5,645 nt of DNA, taken from Elusimicrobiaceae bacterium. Lineage in GTDB: Bacteria; Elusimicrobiota; Elusimicrobia; Elusimicrobiales; Elusimicrobiaceae. Shown in pieces: positions 4,936 through 5,645 of the stretch. Where the stretch lies: positions 1 through 5,645 of the forward strand of contig JAGCKY010000026.1 of the NCBI GenBank assembly GCA_017647245.1, given 5' to 3'. Position numbers and translations under genes: made by a program. Below the pieces are notes generated by a model. That model was not told the origin of the DNA and made no database searches. It was given only the letters and a program-made list of their open reading frames with translations. The stretch's first letter is position 1. Each line of letters opens with the position of its first letter.

Positions 4936-5586
4936 GTGAAAAAAGTAGCTCTATTATGCGTGGTAGCCCTGTGTTTAGCGGCGTGCCATTGCGAAAGAAA
5001 AACCACCGGCAAACCTTGCCGCAAAGCCGCCTGCCAACAACAATGCGAGCGCGGTAATTACTATGGCTGCAAACACAACAAATCTTGCAAATGCCATAAA
5101 GGTCATCCCAAGGCCCATAAACCGATGCCGGTAGCCGCCAAACCGCTACCCCCGGCCCCGGTAAAAACCGCCCAAGTGAAAGCGGCTGAACAATCCAGCG
5201 CTTTGGCTGCCGTCGGAACGACCAAAACCCAAGGAAACAGAGTTTCTTTGCAATACAAAGAACCGATTCACTTCGGTCACAACAGCGCGGTCATTGAAAA
5301 CGTATCCAAAAGCGATATCAACACAACCGCTACTATCTTGAAAAAATATCCGGATAGCAAAGTGGTTGTAAAAGGTTATACGGACTCTTTGGGTAACCCG
5401 GCGTATAACGTGGACTTGTCTCAACGCCGTGCCCAAGCCGTTGCTATGCAACTGGTAAAAAACGGTGTAGCCGCGGAAAACGTTTCCTTCATTGGCTATG
5501 GTGCTTCCCACCCGGTTGCTACCAATAAAACCAAAGAAGGCCGCGCCCAAAACCGCCGCGTAGAATTGGAAATTGTCAACAAATAA
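4936..5586 (+). CDS. OmpA-domain lipoprotein with Cys/His-rich N-terminal segment
   Basis: A 216-residue lipoprotein starting at GTG with a perfect AGGAGG (4925-4930) five bases upstream. The signal peptide ends in LAA before lipidated Cys17. Residues 17-61 are unusual: seven further cysteines (C19, C28, C33, C37, C45, C51, C53) and five histidines in a Lys/Arg-rich context. A Pro/Ala/Lys linker follows (about 62-90), typical for spanning the periplasm. The OmpA C-terminal-like domain occupies about 100-216, with GYTDS carrying D150 and R165 fifteen residues later (peptidoglycan binding), YNVDLSQRRA, GYGASHP and NRRVELE. It is a paralog of the preceding gene with the Cys-rich insert and a longer linker. 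Anchoring the outer membrane to peptidoglycan is the expected role; the Cys-rich part could hold disulfides or metal, which is inference. Confidence 0.9.
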   Translation: MKKVALLCVVALCLAACHCERKTTGKPCRKAACQQQCERGNYYGCKHNKSCKCHKGHPKAHKPMPVAAKPLPPAPVKTAQVKAAEQSSALAAVGTTKTQGNRVSLQYKEPIHFGHNSAVIENVSKSDINTTATILKKYPDSKVVVKGYTDSLGNPAYNVDLSQRRAQAVAMQLVKNGVAAENVSFIGYGASHPVATNKTKEGRAQNRRVELEIVNK

Positions 5587-5603
5587 ACGCGGTTGTATAA
5601 TTT

Positions 5604-5636
5604 AAAGCCCCCGGTTTGAAAACCGGGGGCTTTTTT
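5604..5636 (+). terminator. Strong rho-independent terminator
   Basis: GCCCCCGGTT (5607-5616) pairs perfectly with AACCGGGGGC (5621-5630) around a TGAA loop, and six T follow. The stem can extend by three A-T pairs with AAA at 5604-5606. It begins 18 bases after the last lipoprotein stop and closes the transcription unit that contains the lipoprotein genes. Nothing is visible in the remaining nine bases. Confidence 0.95.
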
Positions 5637-5645
5637 GTTCAAGGA

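Noticed and set aside
5146..5550. Minus-strand reading frame opposite the second OmpA lipoprotein
   Set aside because: Antisense to a gene with complete lipoprotein and OmpA motifs; no supporting start signals.
1..5645. CRISPR array, tRNA/rRNA, insertion sequence or other mobile element
   Set aside because: No spaced direct repeats, RNA-gene structures, transposase motifs or flanking inverted repeats are visible. The only strong inverted repeat is the terminator at 5604-5636.

Overview
The window looks like chromosomal DNA from a Gram-negative bacterium. Two OmpA-domain lipoproteins imply an outer membrane and peptidoglycan, base composition is moderate, and genes are packed with overlapping ends. 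No ribosomal RNA or other marker fixes the lineage. The mix of a short queuosine/folate operon, small OmpA lipoproteins and a large secreted beta-rich protein would fit an animal-gut lineage such as Elusimicrobiota, but that is a guess.

Layout: the minus strand from 469 to the left edge carries the first 156 residues of a secreted protein of unknown function that runs out of the window. A divergent intergenic region (470-587) holds back-to-back candidate promoters. From 588 rightward every gene is on the plus strand: a DUF1189-like membrane protein, queD, queE, folE, folP, a divergent PTPS-family gene, folK, then two OmpA-like lipoprotein genes, closed by a strong intrinsic terminator (5604-5636). 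From 588 to 4426 the genes overlap or lie within 7 nt of each other, so they are almost certainly co-transcribed. The lipoprotein genes follow after 31 nt and may be part of the same transcript or have their own promoter.

Function: FolE makes 7,8-dihydroneopterin triphosphate (DHNTP) from GTP, which is the branch point for both pathways encoded here. QueD and QueE take it toward 7-carboxy-7-deazaguanine (queuosine/7-deazapurine precursor). The folate branch needs 6-hydroxymethyl-dihydropterin for FolK and FolP, yet no folB (dihydroneopterin aldolase) is present. Between folP and folK sits a second PTPS homolog that keeps the zinc histidines, has lost the catalytic Cys, and carries Glu three residues before the His-x-His pair (ExxHDH). 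This closely matches the described PTPS-III signature (ExxHGH), the enzymes that replace FolB by cleaving DHNTP directly. The operon therefore appears to encode a GTP-to-dihydropteroate route without FolB, plus the first steps of deazaguanine synthesis. This is the most interesting feature of the window. The HDH variant and the loss of the usual catalytic His make this PTPS-III candidate atypical.

Other notable points are a probable leaderless start for the first operon gene, a 76-nt out-of-frame overlap of queE and folE, and a Cys/His-rich segment between the lipid anchor and the OmpA domain of the last gene.
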